Source: Opitutus sp. ER46
Lineage (GTDB): Bacteria > Verrucomicrobiota > Verrucomicrobiia > Opitutales > Opitutaceae
Assembly (NCBI RefSeq): GCF_003054705.1
Contig: NZ_QAYX01000024.1
Coordinates: forward strand, 186,001 to 250,000
Direction of reading: 5' to 3'
Length of the DNA: 64,000 nt
Part shown: piece after piece, positions 1-7,920 of the stretch
How positions within the stretch are numbered: position 1 is the first letter of the stretch
Layout of the letters: each line of letters begins with the position of its first letter
The notes under the pieces: model-generated
Database searches by the model: none
Seen by the model: the letters and a program-made list of their open reading frames with translations, nothing else
Told to the model about the DNA's origin: nothing
Position numbers and translations under genes: made by a program

Positions 1-313
1 TCTGCGTGCTGCTTAATCCGGTCTAGAAACGGCGCAAATGGAGCGGCTTTTTGCGATATGCAACCCATGCCGCGCGCCTGTCTTTTGTTAGTCGCTGCCA
101 TTAGCTTTTTTGCGCGAGTGTTTGCCTGCGCATTAGCCAGATTTGCCTTGCCAGAAGCCAAACCGCCTGCACGTTTTCGGCGAATCGTTAGAGAAAGCGT
201 TGAGATGACAGTTTCTGGTGAGTCGTTGGCTGAGCGTTTGGCTTAAGTGATGATTTCGAAACCCAAGTTGGGAACGGACTGCCAGTAGACGGTGGATCTA
301 CGAGACATCACTA
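1..313. other. Leader region without a confident gene
   Basis: No supported gene is seen here. The stretch is clearly less GC-rich than the rest of the window. It carries a possible 62-codon ORF (58-246, plus strand) with a hydrophobic start, but that ORF has no recognisable family and no ribosome binding site. The stretch may be a long 5' untranslated leader of the RRM gene at 314, which also lacks an obvious Shine-Dalgarno sequence. It could instead be the 3' part of a structured RNA cut by the window edge. Confidence 0.3.
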
Positions 314-679
314 ATGAGTAACTCCAAACTGTACGTCGGTAACCTGTCCTTCAAGACGACCGAGGATGAGCTGCGCGCGCATTTCGGCCAGTTCGGCAGC
401 GTGACCGACGTTTACGTCGCGATGGATAAGATGACCGGCCGCCCGCGCGGTTTCGCGTTCGTCACCATGGGCACGCCCGAAGAGGCCAAGGCCGCGGCGG
501 AAAAGATCAACGGCACCGAGCTCGGTGGCCGTCAGCTCACCGTCAATGAAGCGCGTCCGAAGGAAGAGCGTCCCGCCGGTGGTTTCGGCGGTGGCGGTCG
601 TGGCTTCGGCGGCGGCGGCGGTGGCCGCGGTGGCTTCGGTGGCGGTCGTGACCGCGATCGTGGCGAGCGTCGCTACTAA
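314..679 (+). CDS. Glycine-rich RRM RNA-binding protein
   Basis: Small single-stranded RNA-binding protein of 121 residues. One RRM fills residues 4-82: RNP2 is LYVGNL near the N-terminus and RNP1 is RGFAFVTM around residues 45-53. The C-terminal third is almost pure Gly/Arg/Phe (FGGGGRG-type repeats) ending in DRDRGERRY. This is the layout of cyanobacterial and verrucomicrobial Rbp proteins, which are often cold-induced and thought to act as RNA chaperones. The ATG at 314 is chosen because the RRM begins at once. No clear ribosome binding site precedes it. A strong terminator follows at 707. The next gene is a DEAD-box helicase on the same strand, so both may serve RNA remodelling, though the terminator argues for separate transcripts. 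Confidence 0.93.
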   Translation: MSNSKLYVGNLSFKTTEDELRAHFGQFGSVTDVYVAMDKMTGRPRGFAFVTMGTPEEAKAAAEKINGTELGGRQLTVNEARPKEERPAGGFGGGGRGFGGGGGGRGGFGGGRDRDRGERRY

Positions 680-706
680 TCCAGCGTCCCTAACCTAGCA
701 TTTTCG

Positions 707-746
707 AGGGACGAATCCCTTCGGGGGTTCGTCCCTTTTCTTTTTC
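707..746 (+). terminator. Intrinsic terminator after the RRM gene
   Basis: Stem AGGGACGAATCCC (707-719) pairs with GGGGTTCGTCCCT (724-736), with one G-T pair, across a TTCG tetraloop. A T-rich tract follows (ttttcttttt). It lies 28 bases after the RRM stop codon. Confidence 0.9.
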
Positions 747-881
747 GCAGCCCGAGGCTGCGCAAAAGGGAAGGGCTCCGAGAACGGAGGCAGGGGCTGT
801 GGTGATCACTGGCCGTGCGCGTTTCTTTTTTTCCCTCGATCCCAGACTCCGGTTTTTGCCGCGCATCGCGGCGTATTTCTC

Positions 882-2315
882 ATGCCTTTCAAAGCTCTCA
901 ATCTTTCCCCAGCGGTGCTCCGCGGCGTCCAAGCCGCGGGCTACGCTGAACCCACGCCGATCCAGACGCGCGCGATTCCCGTCGTGCTCGGCGGTGGCGA
1001 CCTCATCGGCTCGGCCCAGACCGGCACCGGCAAGACGGCGGCGTTTGCGCTGCCGATCCTGACGCGGCTCGGCGCTTCCATGGCCGGCCGTTCCGGGCCC
1101 CGCGTGCTCGTGCTCGAGCCCACGCGGGAACTCGCGGCGCAGGTTGAAACCGCGTTTCGCGATTTCGCCCGCTTCTCCGATTTGCGCCCGCTCGCCGTAT
1201 TCGGCGGCGTCGGCTATGGCCACCAACGGTCCGAGCTGCGGCGCGGCGTCGACATCATCGTGGCCACGCCCGGCCGGCTGGTGGACTTCCTCAAGGAGGG
1301 CGCGCTTTCGCTGCGCGACGTGCAGATCCTCGTCCTCGACGAGGTCGATCGCATGCTCGACATGGGATTCCTCCCGGTGGTGAAGGACATCATCGCGCGC
1401 TGCCCAAAGGAGCGCCAGACGCTGTTCTTCTCGGCCACCGTGCCCCCGGAGATCGCGGCCGTCGCATCTTTTGCACTACGCCACCCGACGCGCGTCGAGA
1501 TCGGCGTGAACCGCTCGATCACGAAGTCCGTGAGCCATGCGCTGTACCCGGTGGCCTACGAGCAGAAGTTTGAACTGCTCGAGGCGCTGCTCGCCCGCAC
1601 CGACTTCGACAGCGTGCTGATCTTCTCGCGCACGAAACACGGGGCCGACCGCATCGCGCGCCGGCTCAAGCACCAGCACAGCGTCGCCGTGCTGCATGCC
1701 AACCGGTCCCAGAACCAGCGCATCGAGGCGCTTGCCGGGTTCAAGAGCGGCAAGTACGCGATCATGGTCGCGACCGACATCGCGGCGCGCGGCATCGACG
1801 TCGCGGGCGTGTCCCATGTCATCAACTACGACGTGCCGGAGAACCCCGAGGATTACGTGCACCGGATTGGCCGCACCGGCCGGGCGCAGGCTGTGGGCGA
1901 CGCGTTCACGATCGTCACGCCGGAGAATGCGTCCGACGTGCGCGACATCGAGCGGTTTATCGGGGCGAAGATCCCGGAGCTGCAGCTCGAAGGCTTTGCG
2001 TATCAGCCGATGGGCGCGCCGCGGCCGAAGCCGCAGCGCGGCCAGCAGGGGCAGCGCGGCGGCTTCTCGCGTGGCGGCCGCAACGGTTCGTCCCGCCAGG
2101 AACCGCGCGGTGGCCAGCGTGGCGGTGGCGGCGGGCAGCGTGGCGGTGGTCACGCGGACTCACGCGGAGCGAACTCACGTTCCGCTGGCGATTCGACGCC
2201 TCGCGGCGGCGACCAGCCGCGGGCTTCGGGTTCCGCCCCGGCGGCAGCCCCGGCGGGCGGCCAGGCAGCCGAACCCAAGCGCCGGTTCTTCCATCTCTGG
2301 CGCGGCCGTCGCTAA
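882..2315 (+). CDS. DEAD-box ATP-dependent RNA helicase (RhlE-like)
   Basis: Superfamily 2 RNA helicase of 477 residues that unwinds or remodels RNA in the cytoplasm. Motifs in order: Q motif PTPIQTRAIP (24-33), Walker A AQTGTGKT (45-52), PTRELAAQ (80-87), ATPGR (128-132), motif II at 153-156, SAT, ARGID, and HRIGRTGRA. Motif II reads D-E-V-D (codons at 1338-1349) instead of D-E-A-D. The two acidic residues that bind Mg-ATP are kept, so the enzyme is probably active. The C-terminal ~90 residues are low-complexity Gly/Arg/Gln (RGG-like), as in RhlE proteins, and should bind RNA. A terminator follows at 2342. Confidence 0.94.
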   Translation: MPFKALNLSPAVLRGVQAAGYAEPTPIQTRAIPVVLGGGDLIGSAQTGTGKTAAFALPILTRLGASMAGRSGPRVLVLEPTRELAAQVETAFRDFARFSDLRPLAVFGGVGYGHQRSELRRGVDIIVATPGRLVDFLKEGALSLRDVQILVLDEVDRMLDMGFLPVVKDIIARCPKERQTLFFSATVPPEIAAVASFALRHPTRVEIGVNRSITKSVSHALYPVAYEQKFELLEALLARTDFDSVLIFSRTKHGADRIARRLKHQHSVAVLHANRSQNQRIEALAGFKSGKYAIMVATDIAARGIDVAGVSHVINYDVPENPEDYVHRIGRTGRAQAVGDAFTIVTPENASDVRDIERFIGAKIPELQLEGFAYQPMGAPRPKPQRGQQGQRGGFSRGGRNGSSRQEPRGGQRGGGGGQRGGGHADSRGANSRSAGDSTPRGGDQPRASGSAPAAAPAGGQAAEPKRRFFHLWRGRR

Positions 2316-2341
2316 GCGACGCCTGATTCGCCTCATTTCCG

Positions 2342-2377
2342 GCCGGCGGCGCGCACGCGTTCGCCGGCTTTGTTTTT
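2342..2377 (+). terminator. Intrinsic terminator after the helicase
   Basis: GCCGGCG (2342-2348) pairs with CGCCGGC (2362-2368), followed by TTTGTTTTT. It lies 27 bases after the helicase stop codon. Confidence 0.8.
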
Positions 2378-2452
2378 CCCGGCGAGCAGCTTGCGGCAGT
2401 GCCCTGTCGCCGGGGTGGACTCGGCGACGCCACGGCCCTGCAATGGCCGGCC

Positions 2453-3052
2453 ATGCCGGTCTCCCGCTCCGCCCTCGAACGCCACTTCGCCGCGCTGCGC
2501 GCGTGCGAGCGGTGTCCCCGCATGGTGCGGCCGCCGGTGCATGGTCGTCCGGTGGCGAGCCGCGTGCTGCTGGTCGGGCAGGCGCCGGGCGACAAGGAGC
2601 CGGTGCTCGGCCGGCCGTTTGCGTGGACGGCGGGGAAGACGCTCTTCAAGTGGTTTGAGGCGGCGCTGGGCTGGACGGAAGACGAGGCGCGCGACCGGAT
2701 CTATTTCGCGGCGGTGTGCCGGTGTTTCCCGGGCAAGCGGCCCGAAGGGGGCGACCGCGTACCGGCGCCAGAGGAGATCGCGGCGTGCTCCCACTGGCTT
2801 GAGCGCGAGTTCGAGCTGTTGCGGCCGAAACTCGTGCTGCCCGTGGGCAAGCTCGCGATCGCGCAGTTCCTGGGCGAGCGTCCGCTCGTGGAGACCATTG
2901 GTCGCAAGTTCCCGGTCGAGTACCGCGGTCACCTGGCGAACTGCATCCCGCTGCCCCATCCCTCCGGCGCCTCGACCTGGCATCGCACCGAGCCCGGGAA
3001 AACCCTGCTCGTCCAAGCGCTTGCGCTGCTCGCGAAGGAAATTCGGGAGTGA
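2453..3052 (+). CDS. Uracil-DNA glycosylase superfamily protein (family 4-like)
   Basis: Base-excision repair glycosylase of 199 residues. The active-site loop is GQAPGDKEPVLGRPF (42-56) and the second motif is HPSG (169-172). Cysteines at 18, 21, 89/91 and 112 match the spacing of the four iron-sulfur ligands of family 4 enzymes (CxxC, then a Cys before the PGN-like loop, then one in the next helix). The family removes uracil from DNA. The first motif differs from the textbook GEAPG (Gln at position 2), so substrate range is uncertain. The ATG at 2453 is preferred over an upstream start at 2399, because the CxxC region then sits at the usual distance and the upstream residues look non-homologous. 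Confidence 0.85.
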   Translation: MPVSRSALERHFAALRACERCPRMVRPPVHGRPVASRVLLVGQAPGDKEPVLGRPFAWTAGKTLFKWFEAALGWTEDEARDRIYFAAVCRCFPGKRPEGGDRVPAPEEIAACSHWLEREFELLRPKLVLPVGKLAIAQFLGERPLVETIGRKFPVEYRGHLANCIPLPHPSGASTWHRTEPGKTLLVQALALLAKEIRE

Positions 3053-3066
3053 AAGTGAGCGCAGGA

Positions 3067-3189
3067 GTGAGAGTGAAAGTGAGCCTGAAGGTGGGGCGGA
3101 ATGGCTGGGGAGAATTTGGCGTCGGGATGGCGATGGCGTTGAGGCGTGAGCATCGGCGTGAGCACTTTCACCCTCACTTTCACTCTCAC
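3067..3189. repeat. 17-bp perfect inverted repeat made of GTGAAA/GTGAGA words
   Basis: GTGAGAGTGAAAGTGAG (3067-3083) is repeated in perfect reverse complement at 3173-3189, 89 bases apart. The spacer is rich in gtgag words. The same word family recurs in other spacers of this window (49018-49050 and 63345-63372). Confidence 0.8.
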
Positions 3190-3191
3190 TC

Positions 3192-3232
3192 GGCCGCGGC
3201 GGACAGCCGCGGCCTTCTTCGCTCTTGTTCTT
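3192..3232 (+). terminator. Hairpin terminator between the UDG and FKBP genes
   Basis: GGCCGCGGC (3192-3200) pairs perfectly with GCCGCGGCC (3206-3214) over a GGACA loop. A pyrimidine-rich tail (ttcttcgctcttgttctt) follows. Confidence 0.65.
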
Positions 3233-3281
3233 GCGGGGGCTTCTGTGTTCGCTCCCGGCGACTTTCTCCACCGTGCTCACC

Positions 3282-3803
3282 GTGAAATCTCTGGCTAAAC
3301 TCCTTTTTGGACTCTCGCTGACCATGCTCGCGGTGTCCCCGGCCTTCGCGCAGCGCGAGAAGCTGCCTCCGGAGGACCTGGAATACGTCGAACAGAATTG
3401 GCCCGACGCCAAGAAGACGACGACCGGGATCCGCTATGTGGTCATGCGCGGTGAAGGCCAGGGCGAGCCGGCGCGGCCGGGCGACAAGGTCAGCGTCAAT
3501 TACGTCGGCCGGCTCCTGCGCGGAAAGATCTTCGACCAGAACAACAGCAAGGAGCGCCCGTTCATGGTGCGGGTGCGCCGCAACGAGGTGATCGAGGGCT
3601 GGGACCAGATCCTGCAGCTGATGCGGAAGGGCGACAAATGGCTCGTGATCATTCCGCCGGAACTTGCCTACGGCACCCGTGGCCAGCCGCCGGATATTCC
3701 GCGCGCGTCGACGCTGGTGTTCGAGATGGAGATTCTCGAGATCGAGCGCACCGCTTCCAACATCCCGCCCCCGCCGGAGCCCAAGCGGAAGCGGAAGGGT
3801 TGA
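3282..3803 (+). CDS. Secreted FKBP-type peptidyl-prolyl cis-trans isomerase
   Basis: Prolyl isomerase and folding helper expected in the periplasm. Starting at the GTG at 3282 gives a clean signal peptide (KSLAKLLFGLSLTMLAVSPAFA, split here as KSLAKLLFG and LSLTMLAVSPAFA) cut before QREKL. A TTG start at 3225 would add 19 unlikely residues. The FKBP fold follows: VSVNYVGRLLRGKIFD, EVIEGWDQILQLMRKGDKW, IPPELAYG and TLVFEMEILEIE, with the hydrophobic ligand-pocket residues present. The tail is short and basic (PKRKRKG). The gene converges on rarD with no intergenic base: the two stop codons abut at 3803/3804. Confidence 0.9.
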   Translation: MKSLAKLLFGLSLTMLAVSPAFAQREKLPPEDLEYVEQNWPDAKKTTTGIRYVVMRGEGQGEPARPGDKVSVNYVGRLLRGKIFDQNNSKERPFMVRVRRNEVIEGWDQILQLMRKGDKWLVIIPPELAYGTRGQPPDIPRASTLVFEMEILEIERTASNIPPPPEPKRKRKG

Positions 3804-4721
3804 TCAATCGCGGCCGAGCGCGGCGACCCGCTTGCGCTGGGTCCAGATGCTGTCGGCCGTGTAGAGGGCCAGGCCGGCCCAGATGAAGCCGAAGCAGAGC
3901 ACGCGTTCGTGCGGGAACGGCTCGTGGTACACCCACACGCCGAGCACGAACTGCACGCTCGGGGTGATGTATTGCAGCAGCCCAAGCGTCGACAGCCGTA
4001 TCCGCCGCGCCCCATACGCGAACAGGATCAGCGGGACCGCGGTGATGACGCCCGCGCTGACCACGAGCAGGCTGCGGCCGAGGCCCACGCGCCCGAGCGC
4101 GCCGACGCCGGTGTGGTGCCACCACAGGAGCAGCGCGATGGCGAAAGGCGCCAGCAGCAGCGTCTCGACCGTCAGACCGGTGAGCGCGCCCAGCGGCGAC
4201 TGCTTGCGCATGAGGCTGTAGCCGCCCCAGGTGGCGGCGAGCGCCAGCGCGATCCACGGCGGCCGGCCGAGCTGATACACCAGCAGCGCGACGCCGAACG
4301 CGGCGCAGGTGATGGAAATCCACTGCGCGCGGCGCAGGTGCTCGTGCAGGAGGAAGCGGCCGGTCGCGACATTGACTAGCGGCACCAGGAAGTAGCCGAG
4401 ACTCGCCTCGACGACATGGCCGGTGTTCACGCCCCAGACATAAACCAGCCAGTTGCCGGTCAGGAGCGTCGCGCTGACGAAGTTGATGAGGAAGGCGCGC
4501 GGACCCGAAAGCGCGGCGCGCACGTCGCGCAAACCGCCCTGCAGCAGCACGAGACCGAGGACAAACACGAGCGACCAGACATGCCGGTGCGCGATGAGCT
4601 CGAGGGCGTTGATGTCCGCCAACTGCTTCCAGTACAGGGGCACGAGACCCCAGAGCAGGTAGCAGGCAATGGCGGCGAAGGCGCCGCGTGAGGCGGCGGG
4701 TGTGGGAGGTGCGGGAGGCAC
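3804..4721 (-). CDS. RarD-type EamA-family membrane transporter
   Basis: Inner-membrane protein of 305 residues with ten predicted hydrophobic helices. The start AFAAIACYLLWGLVPLYWKQL and the following ELIAHRHVWSLVFV are typical of RarD, the drug/metabolite transporter subgroup first linked to chloramphenicol sensitivity. The physiological substrate of the family is not settled. The start codon is GTG (4719-4721), with a Pro-rich N-terminus before the first helix. The C-terminus is basic (TQRKRVAALGRD). It is convergent with the FKBP gene and has a separate small lipoprotein gene upstream on the same strand. Confidence 0.9.
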   Translation of the reverse strand: MPPAPPTPAASRGAFAAIACYLLWGLVPLYWKQLADINALELIAHRHVWSLVFVLGLVLLQGGLRDVRAALSGPRAFLINFVSATLLTGNWLVYVWGVNTGHVVEASLGYFLVPLVNVATGRFLLHEHLRRAQWISITCAAFGVALLVYQLGRPPWIALALAATWGGYSLMRKQSPLGALTGLTVETLLLAPFAIALLLWWHHTGVGALGRVGLGRSLLVVSAGVITAVPLILFAYGARRIRLSTLGLLQYITPSVQFVLGVWVYHEPFPHERVLCFGFIWAGLALYTADSIWTQRKRVAALGRD

Positions 4722-4813
4722 GGGATGAATCCGTGCGACCGGCCGGCTGGCGTCAATGCGCGGGCCGGCTGTGCCGGTGGTCGCGGCGGGCTGCTAAGCC
4801 CAGCCGGGGCGGG

Positions 4814-5077
4814 TTACTTGAGCTTGTCGGCGAAGCTGAACTTCTCGTGAAACTCCTGCCGGGCCTGCTGTTCGGCGGCGGCGCCGGTGACGCCCTGGGC
4901 GGCCAAGTCGCTCACCCGGCGGGCGATCCAGCGGTCCCGGAACTCGAGCTCGGTCTGCGTCGCGATGGCGGCATTCTCCTTCGGCTTCTTTCCCTTGGAG
5001 GATTTGCGGAAGAACATGCAGCCCGTGGAGGAGAGGACCGCGATCGTCAGCAGGCAGAGGATCAGGCGTTTGGTCAT
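4814..5077 (-). CDS. Small lipoprotein of unknown function
   Basis: 87 residues. The N-terminus MTKRLILCLLTIAVLSSTGC is a lipoprotein signal peptide with lipobox STGC (Cys 20). The mature part is short, charged and probably helical (KSSKGKKPKEN, then a Glu/Arg/Gln-rich segment ending FSFADKLK). I do not recognise a family. The ATG at 5075-5077 is chosen because it begins the signal peptide exactly; a much longer open frame upstream on this strand is antisense to the Pro-rich gene and is not credible. Likely membrane-anchored and periplasmic. Confidence 0.75.
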   Translation of the reverse strand: MTKRLILCLLTIAVLSSTGCMFFRKSSKGKKPKENAAIATQTELEFRDRWIARRVSDLAAQGVTGAAAEQQARQEFHEKFSFADKLK

Positions 5078-5233
5078 CGGTTGAAGCAAGTTAGGACCCA
5101 TGCTCCGAACGGCGAGCGAAACTTTAGTTCCGTGGCGACGGACGGGACCCGGGAGACGAGCGGGGATGACGCGCGGGATTTTAGCGTGTTTTTGGTTTCG
5201 CGCTGCCTGGCGAAACGCGTTTGATCGACCCCC

Positions 5234-6799
5234 ATGAGCGACGAGCCCGCGCCGATGCCATCGCTTCGCCTGAAGCCCCGCCTTCAATCGCAGCCGGACC
5301 CGGCCGCGGCCCCCTCCGAGCCCGCCGCGACGATTCCGCCGACCCCGCCTTCGCCGCCGCCCGTGGCAGAGCCGGTGGCAACGATTCCGCCGACCGTCGC
5401 CGACCCTGCGCCCCGCATTCGCCTGAAGCCGCGCTTGGTGGCAGAGACCGGTCCCGCGGCTGAGCCTGCCGCCGCCGCGCCATCCGCCCACGAGCCTCCT
5501 CCTCCCGCGACGATCCCGCCGACCGAGGTCGTTCCAGCAACGATTTCCCCCGCCGCGACGATTCCGCCCACGGCAACGATTCCACCCGTGGCGCCGGTAC
5601 CGTCGGCGGCATCCAGTGTGCCGCCGCCCGTCCTTTTTCGTTCCGACCCGATTCCTCCGGTGCCCGCACCGACCCTCCCGCCCTCCGATGCCAATGCCGC
5701 CTCGACGCCCGGCGGCGATGAGTCGGCGGACGCGCCGAAATTCAAGCTCAAGCCCAAGGCGCCCGGCGTCACTCCGCCCCCCGCGGTCATCGGCGCGCTC
5801 CCGCCCGCGGTCATCCTGCCTCCTCCTCCGGCAGTGGCCGAGCCGATCCCTGCCGTCGTGCCGCCGCCGCCGCTGCCGAAGCCGGTGGTTGCCGGGCCGG
5901 GCAGTGAGGCGGGGAAGCCACCGAGTTTTCCGGTCGTCGCCCCGGCAGCCGGGGCGACGGCCCCCGCGCCGAAGCCAATTCCCCACATCAAGCTGAAGAA
6001 GCCGCAAGAGCTGATCGTTGACGCACCGCCTCCGGCCGCGCTCGCGCGCAGACCCACCCGCGCGAAACCGCCCCGGCTCAAGCTGATGCTCGGCCTTGGT
6101 GCCGGGGCGCTCGTCGTCGTGCTTGGCGCGATCGTTTGGTTCACCGTCTTCCCCGCAGATTCATTGCCAGCGGCCCGACCTGTGCCGGCGAAGGCCAAGC
6201 CCGCCCCTTCGCCCGCCCCGGCGACGAAATCACCGCCGTCGACGCCCGCCCCTGTGCCCGCGCCGACGCCGACGGCCTCGGCTCCGACACCTTCCGCGAC
6301 GCTCAACGCCCTCGCTCACGCGCCAGCCCAGGCCGTCAACAGGGCGCAGGCGGTCGTCAACACGCAGGCGGGCCGCGCCCAGGGCACCAATGCCATCGTG
6401 ACGAGTGACGCCCCGGTGCCGAGTCCGACCACCGTCGCACCCGCGGCCACGCCGCCTCCCGCGCCGGCCTCCACCGCTTCATCCGCGCCCGCCGCGTCCA
6501 CCAAGCGGCCCGCGACGGTCACAAACGTCACGCCGACGGTGACCGAACTCGGAGAGGGCGTGTCCGCCTCGCGTCCAGGGGAAGTGAGCGGGGCGAATGC
6601 GGCCTTCCGCACTTTTGTGGCCAACGCCCGCGTGTCCGGGGTGATTGGCGGCTCGTCGCCGAAGGCCCTCATCAACGGCAAGCTCGTGCGCGTCGGCGAG
6701 ACCGTCGACGCCGGTCTCGGCATCATCTTCGACGGCGTCCGCGACAATCAGCTCATCTTCAAGGATCGCTCCGGTGCGACGCTCGCGCGCCGGTACTGA
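5234..6799 (+). CDS. Proline-rich single-pass membrane protein with repeated LKPRL-type motifs
   Basis: 521 residues, family not recognised. Residues 1-285 are Pro/Ala-rich and disordered-looking. They carry repeated ATIPPT words and a basic motif seen four times: LRLKPRL, IRLKPRL, FKLKPK and IKLKKP. One membrane helix follows (LMLGLGAGALVVVLGAIVWF, about residues 288-310), then a second Pro/Ala/Thr linker. The C-terminal ~70 residues form a compact domain (FRTFVANARVSGVIGG, NGKLVRVGETVD, ARRY) that resembles the end domains of secretion or pilus accessory proteins (PilP/GspC style) in general pattern only. Topology suggests a cytoplasmic N-terminus and periplasmic C-terminus. Expressed alone. 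Confidence 0.8.
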   Translation: MSDEPAPMPSLRLKPRLQSQPDPAAAPSEPAATIPPTPPSPPPVAEPVATIPPTVADPAPRIRLKPRLVAETGPAAEPAAAAPSAHEPPPPATIPPTEVVPATISPAATIPPTATIPPVAPVPSAASSVPPPVLFRSDPIPPVPAPTLPPSDANAASTPGGDESADAPKFKLKPKAPGVTPPPAVIGALPPAVILPPPPAVAEPIPAVVPPPPLPKPVVAGPGSEAGKPPSFPVVAPAAGATAPAPKPIPHIKLKKPQELIVDAPPPAALARRPTRAKPPRLKLMLGLGAGALVVVLGAIVWFTVFPADSLPAARPVPAKAKPAPSPAPATKSPPSTPAPVPAPTPTASAPTPSATLNALAHAPAQAVNRAQAVVNTQAGRAQGTNAIVTSDAPVPSPTTVAPAATPPPAPASTASSAPAASTKRPATVTNVTPTVTELGEGVSASRPGEVSGANAAFRTFVANARVSGVIGGSSPKALINGKLVRVGETVDAGLGIIFDGVRDNQLIFKDRSGATLARRY

Positions 6800-6830
6800 A
6801 GGCGTGGGTGGAGCGGCGGCGCACCTGGGC

Positions 6831-6855
6831 GCGGTGATGCCGAGCGGATCACCGC
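6831..6855. terminator. Hairpin between convergent genes
   Basis: GCGGTGAT (6831-6838) pairs with ATCACCGC (6848-6855). It lies between two converging stop codons. No T-tract is present on either strand, so termination is only inferred from position. Confidence 0.35.
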
Positions 6856-6873
6856 GCGCGCGGTGTCGGCAGC

Positions 6874-7548
6874 TCAACGGCCCTGGAACGCGGCGCGAAT
6901 GGCGCCGATGACTTCCTTGTCCGTGAGGATGCCGAGCACGCCGTTCACGACGAACTGGATGCCGATGCACAGGATCAGGAAGCCCATGATCTTCGAGAGC
7001 GCCTGCATCCCGTTCACGCCGACGATCTTCACGACGCGGTCGGCGAGCCGGAGCGTGATGTAGGAAATGATCGCGACGATCACGATCCCGAGGATGATCG
7101 CGACGTAGTCGGTCCACGCGGTGGCGAGCGAGGTGAAGCCGATGGTCATGGCGATCGAGCCGGGGCCGGCGAACAGCGGCATCGCGAGGGGCGAGAACGA
7201 GACGTCACGTTTCGCCTTCGCCTCGTCGCGGGCGTCGTTGGTGAGGTCACCGCCGGGGCCCATCAGCAGGCCGGAGCCGATGCCTGCAACCAGCAGGCCG
7301 CCGGCGATGCGCAGGCCCGGAATGGAGATGCCGAAGAAGCCCATGATGAACGTGCCGCCAACCAGGAAAGCCACGAGGATGGCGACCATGTAGAGGCACG
7401 CCGCGCGGAGCTGCTGGTGCCGCCGTTGCGGCGTGTCGCCTTCCGTGATCGCCAGGAACGTGGGGGCAGAGGCGAGCGGGTTGATCAGCGGAAGCAGGGC
7501 GATGACGGTGCCCAGGGTGAGTTCCCAAAAGTGGCGGAAGTTCTGCAT
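6874..7548 (-). CDS. MarC-family integral membrane protein
   Basis: 224 residues with six hydrophobic helices. The N-terminal LTLGTVIALLPLINPLASAPTFLAIT (helix 1, with the NP motif) and the later PLAMPLFAGPGSIAMTI are hallmarks of the MarC/UPF0056 family. The family sits in the inner membrane; its transport role is unproven, and the old link to multiple antibiotic resistance has been questioned. Length is normal. The ATG at 7546-7548 starts a short amphipathic lead before helix 1. Its upstream flank holds a repeat with GATAATGTCC iterons (7733-7842). Confidence 0.9.
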   Translation of the reverse strand: MQNFRHFWELTLGTVIALLPLINPLASAPTFLAITEGDTPQRRHQQLRAACLYMVAILVAFLVGGTFIMGFFGISIPGLRIAGGLLVAGIGSGLLMGPGGDLTNDARDEAKAKRDVSFSPLAMPLFAGPGSIAMTIGFTSLATAWTDYVAIILGIVIVAIISYITLRLADRVVKIVGVNGMQALSKIMGFLILCIGIQFVVNGVLGILTDKEVIGAIRAAFQGR

Positions 7549-7732
7549 ACGCGGAGAGAACGGCGAAGCGAAGCGGCAGCGTACCCGGCCAAAGGATCCG
7601 AGTGGACACCAATTTCAAACCGCGGGCGGCTTTGCTGCTTTTGGGGGATGGGCGACTCCGGGGCGGCCGACCATCAGCGGCCAGGGCGAAGCCAGCCGCT
7701 GCAACGCGACCAGGAGGCGCTCGGAAGGAGCC

Positions 7733-7842
7733 GGAGGGGACGAGCGGTGCAATTATTATCGACGTCGCATCAACGACTAACGGGATAATGTCCAGATACT
7801 CCGAATAATGTCCGGATACTCCGCGATAATGTCCGGATACTC
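7733..7842. mobile_element. Iteron-bearing dispersed repeat, copy A
   Basis: This block shares its order of elements with 37045-37134: GGAGGGGACGA, then GCAATTATTA, then GGGATAATGTCCAGATACTC, then further GATAATGTCCGGATACTC units. Copy A has three iterons with ATAATG at 7785, 7805 and 7826 (period 20-21). It lies in the 372-base spacer between marC and the dus gene, where nothing else is seen. The AT-rich iterons stand out from the GC-rich surroundings. Repeated sub-terminal units of this kind are known at ends of IS21-family elements, but no transposase is present, so a remnant or non-autonomous element is an inference. Confidence 0.55.
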
Positions 7843-7920
7843 GCCCGGTCGCCGAACTGCGGGCTGGGGCAGCATGCGCTGGCTTCCGACTCCCGGGGGA
7901 AGGCAGCGGCCGGCTCGGCG

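Noticed and set aside
1-300. Possible 3' part of a tmRNA (an in-frame CTG-CGT-GCT-GCT-TAA at the window start resembles a tag ending in AA-stop)
   Set aside because: No T-arm with a TTCRA loop and pairing stem, and no CCA-type acceptor end could be placed before the RRM gene.
4814-6007. 397-codon open frame on the minus strand
   Set aside because: Only its last 87 codons (lipoprotein) look like a protein. The rest is Arg/Gly-rich antisense of the Pro-rich gene, as expected in high-GC DNA.
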